Assembly (NCBI GenBank): GCA_964622275.1
Contig: CAZUMX010000028.1
Location: 1-12,749, forward strand
Reading direction: 5' to 3'
Length of the DNA stretch: 12,749 nucleotides
Source of the DNA: CAYPEZ01 sp964622275
GTDB taxonomy: Bacteria; Patescibacteriota; Minisyncoccia; Phycocordibacterales; UBA6899
The notes below the pieces were generated by a model. That model did not search any database. It was not told where the DNA came from and was given only the letters and a program-made list of their open reading frames with translations. Position numbers and translations under genes: made by a program. Below, piece after piece: positions 12,376-12,749 of the stretch (the first letter of the stretch is position 1; every line of letters starts with the position of its first letter).

Positions 12376-12588
12376 GGGACTCTCCCCAAACGGAATCCAT
12401 CCACCATGGGATCATGGTCGACTGTGTTTTGCATATGAACAATTTTCAAAGACTTTCTCTTGGTTGGGTGATTTCGAGGAACTGAAGTTTCATTGAGCAC
12501 CAGTATTATTCTATATAAAGAGCTTCCAGCGCCGTCTTTTGGTATTGACATAGTATGGAAAGATTGCATGCTCGTGTGCTGAATCAAA
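12376..12588. other. Non-coding stretch with a short perfect palindrome
   Basis: No credible gene is seen. ACCATG (12403-12408) and CATGGT (12413-12418) form a perfect 6-bp inverted repeat around GGAT, about 30-40 nt upstream of the minus-strand start, possibly an operator or leader hairpin. A perfect -35 hexamer TTGACA (12545-12550, + strand) has only a poor -10 (CATGCT, 12567-12572). Confidence 0.4.
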
Positions 12589-12611
12589 GGGGACAAAGAC
12601 CCCATTTTTTT
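12589..12611 (+). terminator. Weak intrinsic terminator
   Basis: GGGG (12589-12592) pairs with CCCC (12600-12603), with one more C-G pair across an A-A mismatch, followed by A and seven T (12605-12611). The stem is short. It would end + strand transcription before the promoter of the last gene. Confidence 0.45.
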
Positions 12612-12623
12612 CTCGAAAATAGG

Positions 12624-12629
12624 TATAAT
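12624..12629 (+). promoter_or_regulatory. -10 box for the last gene
   Basis: A perfect TATAAT is followed by a likely start near 12636 and a leader of about 53 nt containing a small CCGC/GCGG hairpin (about 12642-12654). No good -35 is visible. Confidence 0.45.
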
Positions 12630-12688
12630 GGAGTGAGTATCCGCATGGAGCGGAGGGGCGATTTTTAGTAACACTTTTTTGTGAGATT

Positions 12689-12748
12689 ATGCAGAAATTC
12701 AGTAAATCAAAGTTCGCAAAGGCAACGTCTGCTTTTGTTTCTGTGATG
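12689..12748 (+). CDS. N-terminus of a gene running off the window, possibly exported
   Basis: ATG 12689 opens a frame of 20 codons (MQKFSKSKFAKATSAFVSVM) that is still open at the window edge. A basic n-region with Lys at 3, 6, 8 and 11 runs into a small/hydrophobic stretch (ATSAFVSVM), the beginning expected of a signal peptide or membrane anchor. No Shine-Dalgarno motif precedes it (TTTTTTGTGAGATT), and a TATAAT box lies 59 nt upstream. Its identity cannot be given from this fragment. Confidence 0.5.
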   Translation, partial: MQKFSKSKFAKATSAFVSVM

Positions 12749-12749
12749 A

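Noticed and set aside
12231..12674. 147-codon minus-strand ORF
   Set aside because: No family pattern and odd composition. It overlaps, in another frame, a 41-codon zinc-ribbon ORF that has a terminator right behind its stop.
1..12749. CRISPR arrays, tRNA or rRNA genes, insertion sequences
   Set aside because: No spaced direct repeats, cloverleaf or rRNA-like sequence, transposase or terminal repeats were seen on either strand.

Overview
The window looks like a chromosomal piece of a Candidate Phyla Radiation (Patescibacteria) bacterium. The reasons are the compact r-protein block with a 37-residue bL36, short uL13 and short IF-1, a membrane-anchored baseplate-J-like protein of a type common in these genomes, and starts without Shine-Dalgarno motifs. 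A Peregrinibacteria/Peribacteria-like lineage would fit, but the window alone cannot settle this. TGA is read as stop, so the UGA-recoding Gracilibacteria/Absconditabacteria are unlikely. One scaffold gap (10 N) lies inside rpsM.

Layout, left to right: a 5'-truncated baseplate-J-like gene (3-1112); a promoter; then a translation/transcription block on the + strand: infA, rpmJ, rpsM, rpsK, rpsD, rpoA, rplQ, rplM, rpsI (1185-5301), closed by a strong intrinsic terminator at 5309-5337. A promoter followed at once by a terminator-like hairpin sits between infA and rpmJ and could be an attenuator. After the block come a 62-nt imperfect palindrome (5373-5434), an AT-rich small orphan gene that looks transferred (5490-5801), a DUF167 gene (5803-6051), a 92-residue ArsR-type regulator (6083-6361) and the chaperone set grpE, dnaK, dnaJ (6389-10158). 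No hrcA gene or CIRCE operator is visible; the ArsR-type gene occupies the place hrcA has in many bacteria.

A 274-nt non-coding stretch follows dnaJ. It holds several hairpins, a possible 18-codon leader ORF and a small terminator, and leads into a 592-residue ABC exporter (10433-12211). Convergent to the exporter is a 41-codon zinc-ribbon gene on the minus strand (12375-12250) with its own minus-strand terminator. The window ends with the first 20 codons of another + strand gene, possibly an exported protein.

Functionally this is mostly core housekeeping: ribosome and RNA polymerase assembly next to the DnaK chaperone machine, plus one exporter. The less ordinary material is regulatory. Several -10 boxes lie 5-10 nt from start codons, as expected for leaderless mRNAs. 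No convincing Shine-Dalgarno sequence precedes any start. Several intergenic spacers can form alternative RNA folds.
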